Assembly (NCBI GenBank): GCA_963821735.1 | Contig: CAWGFK010000038.1 | Coordinates: forward strand, 27,218-91,217 | Direction: 5' to 3' | DNA: 64,000 bases | DNA from: Laspinema sp963821735 | GTDB taxonomy: Bacteria > Cyanobacteriota > Cyanobacteriia > Cyanobacteriales > Laspinemataceae | Shown here: in pieces, positions 35,056 through 44,460 of the stretch | How positions within the stretch are numbered: position 1 is the stretch's first letter | Layout of the letters: every line of letters begins with the position of its first letter | Position numbers and translations under genes: made by a program | Notes under the pieces: generated by a model | Told to the model about the DNA's origin: nothing | Seen by the model: the letters and a program-made list of their open reading frames with translations, nothing else | Databases searched by the model: none

Positions 35056-35355
35056 TCAGCTGCTACCTGTAAAGGCCACTTCCGGAAATTTGGACTGAGC
35101 TTCCATCATGGGCTGCCTTCTGCCTTCTTCTTGCCAGTAGTTAATGACTTCAGTGGCTTTGTTGAGCAACTCTACGCGGTCAGTTTCGGAGATCCAGTGC
35201 TTCGCTTCTAACTCATTTTTTAGTTCTTCCCAGGCATCATTCCGAGGCCAGAAGAAGTAACGGGTTAATGGGCTGGTTCCCTTACCCACAACTTGATCAA
35301 CTGCGATCGCGACGTTGTCCTCTAACCAGAGAACTTTTAAAATGAACTTTGACAA
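35056..35355 (-). CDS. ycf65: 30S ribosomal protein PSRP-3 / Ycf65
   Basis: 99 residues. FILKVLWLEDNVAIAVDQVV, SPLTRYFFWPRNDAWEELK and LLNKATEVINYWQ are diagnostic for PSRP-3/Ycf65 (cS23), a small-subunit protein of cyanobacterial and plastid ribosomes. The start is a TTG at 35355: a TGA lies immediately before it in frame, and a strong AGGAGGT sits five bases upstream, which decides the start. Monocistronic, with terminator-like hairpins behind it. Confidence 0.93.
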   Translation of the reverse strand: MSKFILKVLWLEDNVAIAVDQVVGKGTSPLTRYFFWPRNDAWEELKNELEAKHWISETDRVELLNKATEVINYWQEEGRRQPMMEAQSKFPEVAFTGSS

Positions 35356-35633
35356 TCACACCTCCTTGAGGTTTGTGTAATCTTCTGGTAATGGTACAAC
35401 GCTTTATTGTAGCGCATCTTTGGGCTACTTAGGCGAGGATTGGAAAAATAAAGGCTCAAATAAAATCTCAATTTTTCCGGGTCCCATTCTTTGGGAATAG
35501 GCCAGTTTTTAATTATACCTGATGTTGGACGAAAGGCGATCGCAATCTTTTTTCTTTTGGGACTATCGATGCTCTAGGGCCTATATTCTGAATAACAGCA
35601 CTTTAAAGCTGTTATGGAGGGGAGCTACTTACG

Positions 35634-36443
35634 ATGGATAGGAACATGACAACGACGGCGATCGCTGTTTTTGATATTGATGGAGTAATTCGGGATGTCA
35701 GTGGTTCTTACCGCAGGGCGATCGCTGATACGGTGGAACACTTTACCCAAAAGGCTTATCGTCCCTCGTCGGCAGACATTGATAGACTCAAGTCAGAAGG
35801 GGTCTGGAATAATGACTGGGATGCCTCGTTTGAGTTAGTTTGTCGCTATTTAGAGAGTCAGGGTCAAAGCCGCGATCGCCTGTCTTTAGATTACGATACC
35901 CTGGTTGAGTTTTTTCAATCCCGCTATCGTGGTCCAGACCCGATTAACATGACGGGTTATATTTGTCAAGAGCCTTTGTTGGTCAATCCGGCTTATTTGG
36001 ACAGTTTGACCCAAGCGGGAATTCCCTGGGGTTTTTTTAGTGGGGCCATGAGAGCAGAAGCGGCTTATGTCTTAGAAGGTGCTCTGGGATTAACGGATCC
36101 GGTGGTGATTGCGATGGAAGATGCGCCGGGGAAGCCTGACCCGACGGGACTTTTTGCCACACTAGAGCAATTAGAAACTCGATATTCTAGTGCTGAAAAT
36201 GCCCCTGTGGTGTATGTGGGAGATACGGTTGCGGATTTGTACACGGTTAGCCAAGCTAAGGAACAGCAGCCGAAGCGCCTCTGGATTGGGGTGGGGGTTT
36301 TACCGCCTCATGTGCAAGAGAGTGAAGAGAGAAAGAATGCCTATACTGCCAATTTGCAAAAAGCAGGGGCGGCGATCGTTTTAGGGAATGTTAAGGAGTT
36401 GACACCGGCGTTGATTGGGGAGTTGGTGAGGGTTCAGGGATGA
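35634..36443 (+). CDS. HAD family hydrolase (TIGR01548-like)
   Basis: 269 residues. HAD motif I is VFDIDGVIRD (nucleophile Asp and acid/base Asp replaced by the DxDGV pattern), with later motifs FFSGAM (motif II Ser), GKPDPTGLF (motif III Lys) and VYVGDTVADLYT (motif IV). The cap contains WNNDWDASFELVCRYLE. This matches a cyanobacteria/plant HAD-IA subfamily of unknown substrate. Start ATG 35634 follows GGAGGGGAG; a second ATG at 35646 is possible. Complete. Confidence 0.88.
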   Translation: MDRNMTTTAIAVFDIDGVIRDVSGSYRRAIADTVEHFTQKAYRPSSADIDRLKSEGVWNNDWDASFELVCRYLESQGQSRDRLSLDYDTLVEFFQSRYRGPDPINMTGYICQEPLLVNPAYLDSLTQAGIPWGFFSGAMRAEAAYVLEGALGLTDPVVIAMEDAPGKPDPTGLFATLEQLETRYSSAENAPVVYVGDTVADLYTVSQAKEQQPKRLWIGVGVLPPHVQESEERKNAYTANLQKAGAAIVLGNVKELTPALIGELVRVQG

Positions 36444-36473
36444 AGGGGTAGCCCTGTCAAGATGTATTGATTT

Positions 36474-36670
36474 GTAGGGGCGTATTGCATACGCCCTCTT
36501 ATGTATGCAATACGCCCCTACAAGACACAACGATTTTTCATGATTCAATTGAGGGATAAAGAGGGCGTATGCAATACGCCCCTACAAGACATAACGATTT
36601 TTCATAGATTCAATTGAGGGATAAAGAGGGCGTATGCAATACGCCCCTACAAGACACAAGGATTTTTCAT
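36474..36670. repeat. Three ~65-bp tandem repeats with GTAGGGGCG palindrome
   Basis: The first part, 36474-36521, is an inverted repeat with 19-bp arms GTAGGGGCGTATTGCATAC. Then AGGGCGTATGCAATACGCCC and ACGATTTTTCATGATTCAAT-type words recur at about 65-bp intervals (TACGCCCCTACAAG at 36511, 36575 and 36640). No gene. It fills the gap between convergent HAD and TPR genes and may serve as a two-way terminator. Confidence 0.85.
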
Positions 36671-36708
36671 GATTGAATTTAGCACCTTGACCCATGACCC
36701 ATGAACAC

Positions 36709-37572
36709 TCACTCAATCTTGAGAAACTTCTCCAGGGCGCTGACCATTGCTGGGGGCCAGCGGCGGGTGTGGGCAACCCAGTCTAAGTCTTTGTAGCGGG
36801 TGTCTAAACCGACGGCGGCAACCCAATTGCTTTCGGCTTCGCCGCGATTTCCTTGGGTCCAGAGGGCGGCGGTGAGGGCGGCGCGCATATCGGCAAATTT
36901 GGGATATTTGCGGAGGATATTTTTCATCGACTTGATGGCGGCTGCTTCTTCTCCGGTTTGATAGAGGGCGAGGGTGTAATTGGCGCGGGCGAAGGCGTAG
37001 TCTGGGGCGAGTTCGCTGGCTTTTTGATAGTTGGCGACAGCTTCGGTCCAGTTTCCTCGTCCTGCTTCCGCATTGCCGCGATTATTGTAGGCAGCAGGGT
37101 CTTCGGGGTCAAGTTCGAGGACGTGATTGTAATCGGCGATCGCATCGTCCCAGCGTTTTAATCCTTCATAGGCAGTGCCGCGATTGAGGTAGGGGTCGGG
37201 TGCATCCGGTGCGAGTGCGATCGCCTGATTATAGTCTGCGATCGCCTCTTCGAGTTTATTCAAACTCACCTTGATATTCCCGCGATTACTCCAGGCAGCC
37301 GCATTATCCGGCACCTGTTCTAAAAACTGAGTCCAGTATTTTTCGGCCCCCACTAAATCCCCGGCATTCATCGCTGCAAAGGCTTGAGTTCCTAGTTCTT
37401 CCAATTGTAAAAGCGCTTCAGTCCCTAATCCTCGGGTTTCGACTTCCTCAGATTGGGCATAAGCTGGGGTGAGGGTTCCAGTCCAAATGAATAAACAGAC
37501 TAAACAGAGCAATGCAATTCTGATTACCTGCCGTTGCCAAAGGTTCGCTGTTGTTCTCAATCGTTTCTCCAT
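36709..37572 (-). CDS. Exported TPR-repeat protein
   Basis: 287 residues with an N-terminal signal peptide (basic start, hydrophobic IALLCLVCLFIWTGTL, cleavage likely after AYA), so periplasmic or lumenal. At least five TPR motifs follow, with strongly conserved WSNRGNIKVSL, YLNRGTAYEGL and YNNRGNAEAGRGNW units spaced 34 residues apart. The C-terminus (WVAAVGLDTRYKDLDWV) is shared with cyanobacterial TPR proteins related to thylakoid assembly, but no specific partner can be named. It resembles the frameshifted TPR gene at 8363. Confidence 0.88.
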   Translation of the reverse strand: MEKRLRTTANLWQRQVIRIALLCLVCLFIWTGTLTPAYAQSEEVETRGLGTEALLQLEELGTQAFAAMNAGDLVGAEKYWTQFLEQVPDNAAAWSNRGNIKVSLNKLEEAIADYNQAIALAPDAPDPYLNRGTAYEGLKRWDDAIADYNHVLELDPEDPAAYNNRGNAEAGRGNWTEAVANYQKASELAPDYAFARANYTLALYQTGEEAAAIKSMKNILRKYPKFADMRAALTAALWTQGNRGEAESNWVAAVGLDTRYKDLDWVAHTRRWPPAMVSALEKFLKIE

Positions 37573-37635
37573 TGGGTATTTTTTTTTTAAAAATTAGATT
37601 GACACCAAATCCGGTTGTCAAAAATCGTTTTTTCT

Positions 37636-37737
37636 TAGCCTGCGGAGGCAGGCTTCGTCCGTATAGCCCCAGGCTTTAGCCTGCGGAGGCAGGCTTCGTC
37701 CGTATAGCCCCAGGCTTTAGCCTGCGGGTTTTTATTG
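37636..37737. repeat. Doubled GCCTGCGGAGGCAGGC repeat
   Basis: Two direct copies of TTAGCCTGCGGAGGCAGGCT followed by TCGTCCGTATAGCCCCAGGC, then GGGTTTTTATT. It is the inverted form of the repeat at 13078-13141 and 32852-32906. The GC stem with a following T-run could end ruvB-proximal transcripts coming from the plus strand. Confidence 0.8.
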
Positions 37738-37743
37738 GGGAAT

Positions 37744-38856
37744 CTAAATCCTCAAAGACAATTGTTCCGGGGGTGGTTTGTAACCGAAATGCCGCCAAGC
37801 GGCTGGGGTGGCGGTTCTGCCGCGATGGGTGCGATTCAAATAGCCGATTTGCAATAAATAAGGCTCATAAACCTCCTCAATGGTTTGAGAATCCTCTCCG
37901 GCAGCAGCAGCAAGGGTTTCTAATCCCACGGGGCCGCCATTGAAGTTTTCAATCAACATTTTTAATAAGCGTTGGTCGGTCCAATCCAGACCGATCGGGT
38001 CTACGTTAAACAATTCTAAGGCTTGATTGGCGACGTAGGCATTAATATCTCCGCATTCCTTGACTTGGGCGTAGTCGCGGACTCGTTTGAGCAGGCGGTT
38101 AGCGATGCGCGGAGTTCCCCTAGAACGACGGGCAATTTCTTCGCATCCATCCGGGGTGATGGGGGTTTGCAGGAGTTCGGCAGTGCGTTGGACGATCGCC
38201 GTTAGTTCATCCACCTCGTAGAAGCGTAACCGTTGAATCAACCCAAAGCGATCGCGCAGGGGGGAGGAGAGATTACCAATGCGGGTGGTGGCTCCCACCA
38301 GGGTAAACCGTTGCAGGGGAATACTCCGAGTTCGCGCACTTTGTCCTTTGCCGATGGTAATATCTACCCGAAAATCTTCCAATGCCGGATAGAGAATTTC
38401 TTCACTCATCCGACTCAGGCGATGAATTTCATCGATGAAGAGGACATCACCCGGTTGCAGATTCACCAGTAACCCGACGATATCTCGGGGGCGTTCTAAA
38501 GCAGGGGCTGAGGTGATTTTACAGCCCACTTTCATTTCGCTGGATAAAATTAAAGCCATTGTGGTTTTACCCAAACCGGGGGGACCATACAGTAATAAAT
38601 GATCCAGGGCTTCCGATCGCGATTGGGCCGCTTTGATGGCAATATCCAGGACTTCTTTCAGGTCTTTTTGTCCGATATAATCAGCCAATCGGTGGGGGCG
38701 AATGCTTTCTTCCTGCTGAATGTTGGTTTGTTCTTCCGGAGTCGCTTGAGGTTCAAGGAGTCCGGGGTTGGAAGGATTGTAGGTTGCACCTTTGTCAGCA
38801 GTTTTGCGCTCTTTCTTCGGTGGATCGGTGGGGTTATGGGAAGAGATGATTGCCAT
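37744..38856 (-). CDS. ruvB: Holliday junction helicase RuvB
   Basis: 370 residues from ATG 38856; an in-frame start 15 codons upstream is less likely. AAA+ motor of the RuvABC resolvasome. Walker A GPPGLGKTT, Walker B VLFIDEIHRL, sensor 1 LVGATTRIG and arginine-finger region SPLRDRFG are intact, and the C-terminal winged helix (HRGRTATPAAWRHFGY) is present. The N-terminal 60 residues are a cyanobacterial extension rich in Pro/Lys/Thr. RuvA and RuvC are not in the window. Confidence 0.96.
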   Translation of the reverse strand: MAIISSHNPTDPPKKERKTADKGATYNPSNPGLLEPQATPEEQTNIQQEESIRPHRLADYIGQKDLKEVLDIAIKAAQSRSEALDHLLLYGPPGLGKTTMALILSSEMKVGCKITSAPALERPRDIVGLLVNLQPGDVLFIDEIHRLSRMSEEILYPALEDFRVDITIGKGQSARTRSIPLQRFTLVGATTRIGNLSSPLRDRFGLIQRLRFYEVDELTAIVQRTAELLQTPITPDGCEEIARRSRGTPRIANRLLKRVRDYAQVKECGDINAYVANQALELFNVDPIGLDWTDQRLLKMLIENFNGGPVGLETLAAAAGEDSQTIEEVYEPYLLQIGYLNRTHRGRTATPAAWRHFGYKPPPEQLSLRI

Positions 38857-38957
38857 GAGTGCCTTTGTTCGTAGACAATAGTGCGAATGCCAATGGTGCA
38901 AAGCGCCATTTTTAGTCAGGATGCTCCAACGGATTTAAACCGGCTATTTTATGACTT

Positions 38958-39494
38958 ATGACTAATTTATCTTCTTTAACCGTACCGGATTCGGTCAGCT
39001 TCGCCGATGCGATCGCCTTAACTGAATCGTTCTTAGAACAAATGGCGACAGGGGCGCTTTCCGAAGCTCAGATTGCTCAGGTAACGGAAAATCTAGTGCG
39101 GACTCAAAATGGGGCGCGGGGGTTTTTCGTAACCTATTTAAGCGATGAGAGTCCCTTGCCCGACTGCCCCTCTCCGGGAATTTTCCAGGGATTAGGGTCC
39201 TGCGAGGAGATTGTTTCGGAACTGATGGTGAAAAATCTCGCCATGTCTTCGGCAATGGTAATTGCTCATCGGCGTTCCGGGGATGAAACGATGGCCCAAG
39301 GTTCTGAGCGCGTGCGCGATCGCAGCACCCAGATTATTCAAACTCTAGCTTTGCCGAAGATGCAACAGGGGATTGAATCTCTATTAGAAACAATCCGCAC
39401 AGGAACGGGACGTTACCAGTCATTTTTAGAACGCTGGAAGTACGATGCCGAACAAAAAGCGGCGATCGCCAAGGCGTTGCAAGCTGTTTTATAG
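38958..39494 (+). CDS. Conserved hypothetical protein
   Basis: 178 residues, intact, no family I can name. It is largely helical: FADAIALTESFLEQM, then SEAQIAQVTENLVRTQNGAR, then a motif around SELMVKNLAMSSAMVIAHRR. It is soluble, with no signal peptide. It runs divergently from ruvB and just upstream of the polysaccharide cluster, 15 bp before the next gene, so it may share that transcript. Confidence 0.75.
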   Translation: MTNLSSLTVPDSVSFADAIALTESFLEQMATGALSEAQIAQVTENLVRTQNGARGFFVTYLSDESPLPDCPSPGIFQGLGSCEEIVSELMVKNLAMSSAMVIAHRRSGDETMAQGSERVRDRSTQIIQTLALPKMQQGIESLLETIRTGTGRYQSFLERWKYDAEQKAAIAKALQAVL

Positions 39495-39509
39495 GAAAAA
39501 ACACCACTT

Positions 39510-40592
39510 TTGATGAAATCAATCGACATTTACCCCACAAGGGGCTATCTGGACCGCGCGGCGATCGTTAACGATGAGTTGGTCCTGCAAGGATGGGTGG
39601 CCCCGATTCAAGGCGACTGCCCGGTGGACCAATTTCAAGTCACCTTTGCTCATGAGCCATTGAGCAATTTAAACTGTACCCTGGGGATGCCTTCTGAGGA
39701 TGTGAAAAAGGTTTATCCCGAGTTAAAGGGGGCTGACAAAGCTCGGTTTGAGATTCGCGCTCCCCTCACCCCAGAACAGCAACAGCAGCAGCAAGATGTG
39801 TTGATTACGGCCACTCCCTTGGTCAATGGGGAACCGGGGACGATGCTGCTGACGCTGATAGAACCCACCCTACCCCTGCCTCCGGAGGAGTACATCCAAT
39901 ATATTGGGGGCGGTTTTACGAATATTGGGTTAGAGTTTTTGGGCTATTTCATCCAACGGGGGATATTACGACCGAGCGATCGCGTCTTGGATGTGGGCTG
40001 TGGAATTGGTCGGATGGCCTACACTTTGGCCTATTATCTCAATGATCACGGGAGTTATGAAGGGTTTGATATTCATAAACCCCTGATTGAGGTGGCGGCT
40101 CAAACCTTTGGCGATCGCTGTCGGAACTTTCGCTTTGAACACGCGGATATCTACAACCCGATGTACAACCCAGACGGTCCTGTACAAGCGGCCCAGTATC
40201 GCTTTCCCTATCCCAATGAGCGGTTTAATTTTGTGTTTTTGACCTCGGTGTTTACCCACATGAGAGCCCCCGAGGTCCGTCAGTACCTGAATGAGATTCA
40301 CCGGGTGATGAAACCGGGGAGTCGGTGCGTGATGACCTGTTTTTTGCTCAATCCTGAGTCAGAATCTTATATTCGCCGGGGGAAAAGCTCCCAGAATATT
40401 GTTCATAAATTAGAAGAGTGTTTTACCAGTACCCTGGAGGTCCCGGAAGAGGCGATCGGGTTTAAGGAACCCCTGCTGTTAGAGTGGATCTCTAAAAGAG
40501 GATTGAGTGTCGTCGGGAAATATTATGGCGGATGGTGTGGACGCCCATATCTGACGAGCTATCAGGATATACTGGTTTTGCAAAAAGACTAA
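39510..40592 (+). CDS. Class I SAM-dependent methyltransferase
   Basis: 360 residues. An N-terminal region of about 130 residues (beta-rich, unknown) precedes a Rossmann-type methyltransferase: motif I RVLDVGCGIGRMA, motif II YEGFDIHKP, then FVFLTSVFTHM and EIHRVMKPGSRCVMT. It starts the plus-strand run that continues into the ABC exporter, suggesting a role in methylating a surface glycan. A run of five Gln codons lies near residue 90. Substrate unknown. Confidence 0.88.
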   Translation: MMKSIDIYPTRGYLDRAAIVNDELVLQGWVAPIQGDCPVDQFQVTFAHEPLSNLNCTLGMPSEDVKKVYPELKGADKARFEIRAPLTPEQQQQQQDVLITATPLVNGEPGTMLLTLIEPTLPLPPEEYIQYIGGGFTNIGLEFLGYFIQRGILRPSDRVLDVGCGIGRMAYTLAYYLNDHGSYEGFDIHKPLIEVAAQTFGDRCRNFRFEHADIYNPMYNPDGPVQAAQYRFPYPNERFNFVFLTSVFTHMRAPEVRQYLNEIHRVMKPGSRCVMTCFLLNPESESYIRRGKSSQNIVHKLEECFTSTLEVPEEAIGFKEPLLLEWISKRGLSVVGKYYGGWCGRPYLTSYQDILVLQKD

Positions 40593-40827
40593 GAAAATAT
40601 GCTTATCACTTTCCCCGTTAGACTATTCTAACTGGGGATTGGTTATCCTAACCTTTAAGGCGATCGCCATTGGCAGGGGAAACCCTCTAAAGGGCGATCG
40701 CCTCTAAGTCTAGTTTATTCCGGCTCATGGTGTTGGGCGCTCCCCATTCAGGCGATCGGCCAAGTGTTGCCACAGCAATCGCACCCATGAAGCCCCCTAT
40801 CTGTAGTTGTGGGTGAGGATGTGAAAA

Positions 40828-41685
40828 TTGGTCAGAACAATCAAAGGAGCCTTTCGCAAGGCAAACCCCATTTCCCAAAGGTCATTGATCGACGAACAAC
40901 TGTTAGTCAAACTCAACCTGCTCAAAACCCTGGTCCAACGAGACTTAGCCGCCCGTTATAAAGGGTCCGTTTTGGGCAATTTATGGCCGTTGCTTAATCA
41001 GCTTTCCCAACTGCTGATTTACACTTATGTCTTCTCTGTTATTTTAAAGGTCAAGCTTCCCACAAATAACTTACCGGAAAATAGCTTTACCTTTGGTTTA
41101 TGGTTGTTTGCTGGATTGGTTCCCTGGATTGCCTTCACCAGTGGCTTTATGCAAGCAGCCAATGTCGTGGTAGGACAACCCAATTTAGTCAAAAAAGTGG
41201 TTTTTCCCCTCAGTTTACTGCCCTTAGTCCCGGTCCTCTCGGCCTTTATTGAAAGTACCTTTGGACTGATGGCCTTAATTTTCATGTTGGCAATTTCTTC
41301 CGATACGCTCCATCCCACCCTGTTCCTCCTCCCCTTGGTGTGGGTGACCCAACTGCTATTTACTGCCGGATTGGGATATTTAACTTCGGGATTCACCGTG
41401 TTTTTGCGAGACATTCCCCAAACCCTGATTGTCTTGGTGAATTTGTGGTTTTATTTAACCCCCATTTGCTATCCAGCAACGGTGATTCCTGAGCAATGGC
41501 GCGAGTTAGTATTTTGGTTGAATCCAATGGCGGCGATCGCAGAAACCTATCGAGATATCATCCTCGTTGGCGAAATCAACCACCCCGGAGAATGGGCCGT
41601 TGCTACCTTGATTTCTTTAATCATTTTTGGACTCGGTTTCTGGTCCTACCGTCGCTTACGGCCCGCCTTTGCTGATGTTATCTAA
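40828..41685 (+). CDS. ABC-2 polysaccharide export permease (Wzm-like)
   Basis: 285 residues with six predicted membrane segments (for example LLIYTYVFSVILKV, WLFAGLVPWIAF, FIESTFGLMALIFMLA and LIFGLGFWSYRRL). The cytoplasmic N-terminus LVQRDLAARYKGSVLG and the LNPMAAIAETYRDIIL segment are typical of O-antigen/teichoic-type export permeases. The start is a TTG at 40828, since TGA precedes it in frame and no ATG follows for a long way; it could also mark an indel. Followed by the matching ATPase. Confidence 0.9.
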   Translation: MVRTIKGAFRKANPISQRSLIDEQLLVKLNLLKTLVQRDLAARYKGSVLGNLWPLLNQLSQLLIYTYVFSVILKVKLPTNNLPENSFTFGLWLFAGLVPWIAFTSGFMQAANVVVGQPNLVKKVVFPLSLLPLVPVLSAFIESTFGLMALIFMLAISSDTLHPTLFLLPLVWVTQLLFTAGLGYLTSGFTVFLRDIPQTLIVLVNLWFYLTPICYPATVIPEQWRELVFWLNPMAAIAETYRDIILVGEINHPGEWAVATLISLIIFGLGFWSYRRLRPAFADVI

Positions 41686-41865
41686 ATTAAGAATAAAGGA
41701 TGAAGGATGGAGGATGAAGGATGAAGGATGAAGTTGTTACTAAAAACTGTTTTTACTAATTTCTCTACCCCATCCTCCCCATCTCACCCCATCCTCCCTA
41801 TCTCCCCCATCCCTCTCCTGCTCTCCTCCACAAATTGACAGGCCGTTTCATACACCAGTAAACTC

Positions 41866-43272
41866 ATGGGTGAAATTGCAATTTCGCTAAAAAATGTTTC
41901 CAAATGCTTCAAACGCTATCGGCATCCCGCCGATCGCCTCAAAGAAATTCTCCTCCCCGGCAAAGTCCGATCCGATGAATTTTGGGCCTTACGCGATATC
42001 TCCCTAGAACTTCCTAAAGGCAAAACCCTCGGCGTTGTCGGTCGCAATGGGTCGGGAAAAAGTACACTCCTTCAAACCATTGTCGGCACTCTATCTCCCA
42101 CCAGTGGACAAGTTGAAGTCAAAGGCAGAATTTCCGCCCTTCTTGAACTCGGCAGCGGGTTTAATCCGGAATTTACCGGACGGCAAAATGTCTTTTTTAA
42201 TGCTCAATTACTCGGTCTCTCTCAACAAGAAGTTGAGAACAGATTCGATGAAATAGTCGCCTTTGCAGATATCGGCGATTTCCTGGATCAACCCGTCAAA
42301 ACCTACTCCAGCGGGATGTTTGTCCGGTTAGCCTTTGCCGTCGCTACCAGCGTTGACCCGGATATTCTGATTGTGGATGAAGCCCTTTCCGTGGGAGATG
42401 AAGCCTTTCAACGCAAGTGCTTTGCCCGGATTGAAACCATTCAAGAACGCGGCGGGACGATTTTATTTGTCTCCCATGCTGCTGCGATGGTTGTTGAATT
42501 ATGTGATTCGGCAATTTTCATGCATGATGGGGAATTACTGCTCTATCATACGCCCAAAATTGTGGTGGATAAATATCAAAAATTGATTTACTCTCCACCC
42601 CATAAAGTAGAGGCGTTATGCGACGAGATTCGCAAGCTCAATCAGGAAAAAGATGAGCCAGAAGACTCGGAAAAACTCCCCCTGTTTACTCCTCATTCCA
42701 GTGAATTTGCCCTCCCCGCCTCGTCGGGTCCGGTGGAACAGGCCGCGCGCGCTTATTATGATGAGGACCTGCAACCCAGCAATACCCTACACTACGAATC
42801 ACGGGGGGCGAAAATTATTGACCCCCATATTCTGACCCCCACGGGAAAAAAAGTGAATAACCTGGTGGATCGTCACGAATATGTTTACACCTATACGGTG
42901 GAATTTTTGGAGTCCGCTTCTCAAATTCGCTGTGGGATGTTGGTGAAAACCATTAGCGGGTTAGACTTGGGTGGGGCGTCTCATTCCTTTTCTGAACAGT
43001 CTCTGCAAACAGTTGAAGCGGGGACGAAAGTTGTTGTAAAATTCCGGTTTAAATGTTTGCTCAATCCCGGAGTCTATTTTTTAAATGCTGGGGTTTCAGG
43101 GATTGTCAATGGGGATTTTACCTATTTAGCCCGTTGTATTGATGTGGCAATGTTTCGAGTTCAACAGGAACAAAGTTTATCTGCCACCGGCATTGTAGAC
43201 TTACTGGTTAAACCCACGGTTACGGTTGAGACCGAGGTCCCGGAACTGGTCAAAGAAATTGAATTAATTTGA
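41866..43272 (+). CDS. ABC exporter ATPase with Wzt C-terminal domain
   Basis: 468 residues. ATPase half: Walker A GRNGSGKST (59-67), signature YSSGMFVRLAFAVA, Walker B ILIVDEALSVGDEAF. The C-terminal half, after a linker near residue 300, is a beta-sandwich (YTYTVEFLESASQIRCGML to VSGIVNGDF) like Wzt carbohydrate-binding domains, which recognise the modified end of the glycan to be exported. Pairs with the permease 180 bp upstream. This architecture implies that a chemical cap (such as methyl or sulfate) licenses export, and modifying enzymes follow in the cluster. Confidence 0.93.
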   Translation: MGEIAISLKNVSKCFKRYRHPADRLKEILLPGKVRSDEFWALRDISLELPKGKTLGVVGRNGSGKSTLLQTIVGTLSPTSGQVEVKGRISALLELGSGFNPEFTGRQNVFFNAQLLGLSQQEVENRFDEIVAFADIGDFLDQPVKTYSSGMFVRLAFAVATSVDPDILIVDEALSVGDEAFQRKCFARIETIQERGGTILFVSHAAAMVVELCDSAIFMHDGELLLYHTPKIVVDKYQKLIYSPPHKVEALCDEIRKLNQEKDEPEDSEKLPLFTPHSSEFALPASSGPVEQAARAYYDEDLQPSNTLHYESRGAKIIDPHILTPTGKKVNNLVDRHEYVYTYTVEFLESASQIRCGMLVKTISGLDLGGASHSFSEQSLQTVEAGTKVVVKFRFKCLLNPGVYFLNAGVSGIVNGDFTYLARCIDVAMFRVQQEQSLSATGIVDLLVKPTVTVETEVPELVKEIELI

Positions 43273-43400
43273 TTTAATTTGATTGGACTGGTGACTGAAT
43301 GACCCGAAAATTTCCACCCACCTCCCCTCATTAACCCGGATTCAGGGGGGGAGGATGGGACTGTGGAGATGTCCTTTCATTGATACGGATACAAGGAATC

Positions 43401-44448
43401 ATGTCGTTGCCTCTGATTGTCACCGGAATGCACCGTTCGGGAACTTCTCTAATCGCTTCGTTGATGAAAGTCATCGGGGTGGAACTTGGCGATCGCCTCT
43501 ATCAAGCAGACTGTTTTAATGTCAAGGGGTATTTCGAGGACCTGGATTTTCTGGAGTTTCAGCGATCGCTTCTCCAAGACAGTTGTCCCCCGGGAGACCC
43601 CGGTTGGCCGGATTGGGGTTGGACGGAACAAGAATCCCTCAATGTTGACCACTTTAAAACGGGTTTGGCAACGGCACAAGGGTTAATTGACTCGCGAAAT
43701 GCTCAAGGAGGACTCTGGGGTTGGAAGGACCCCCGGACTTCCCTGATGCTCGATTTTTGGCAGGAATTACTCCCCGAGGCGCGTTATTTATTCGTGTATC
43801 GTCTCCCCTGGGATGTGGTGGATTCCATTTTGCGTTTAAATAGTGGAATTTTTTCCCAGCGTCCCGACTATGCCATCCGCAGTTGGGCCTATTATAATCG
43901 CCATATTTTGGACTTCTATCGCCGCTATCCCGATCGCTGTCTGTTGGTCAATATTAATGCGCTTCTAGCACAACCCACTAAACTGGTCAAGTTGTTAGAA
44001 ACTAAGCTAAATCTTCCCGTCAAATCTGGGTTAGATGATTCAGCGTTTCACACCATTTATGACCCGAACTTGTTTCAGCAATTGCCTCAATCACCGCCCC
44101 TTAGTCCGGTTTCTCCAACATCCAGAACTCCCCTATCTTTCTATTTTAGAAGAACTGGATTGGACGGCAGATCTCCCCAGTCATTTTACTCCAGAACCCC
44201 AGTCGGATTCGTTGCCTTTAGAAATTTATCCCCTGTGGTTGCATCATGAAGCGGTCCAGGCCAAAATTCAGCTAGAAACCCTGGCGAATTCGGCGGGTGC
44301 GGTAGTTGAGATTCAGGCTGAATGCGATCGCCTCCGAGACCAAATTGCTTGGATGGAAACCTCGAAGTTCTGGAAACTCAAGGTAAAATGGTCTGAATTG
44401 AAAGGGGCAGTTGCCCGCACTATCCATCTCAAATCCAGCCAATTATAG
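43401..44448 (+). pseudogene. Sulfotransferase-like protein, frameshifted
   Basis: The first frame begins MSLPLIVTGMHRSGTSL at ATG 43401, the PAPS-binding P-loop of sulfotransferases, followed by WGWKDPRTSLML and YLFVYRLPWDVVDSIL (second PAPS-binding region). Near 44097-44100, within CCCC, the frame shifts; the second frame carries LQHPELPYLSILEELDWTAD, then a helical tail ending METSKFWKLKVKWSELKGAV. One indel restores a protein of about 345 residues. The SKFWKL tail is shared with the following glycosyltransferase. Confidence 0.8.
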
Positions 44449-44460
44449 GACCAGGGTAAT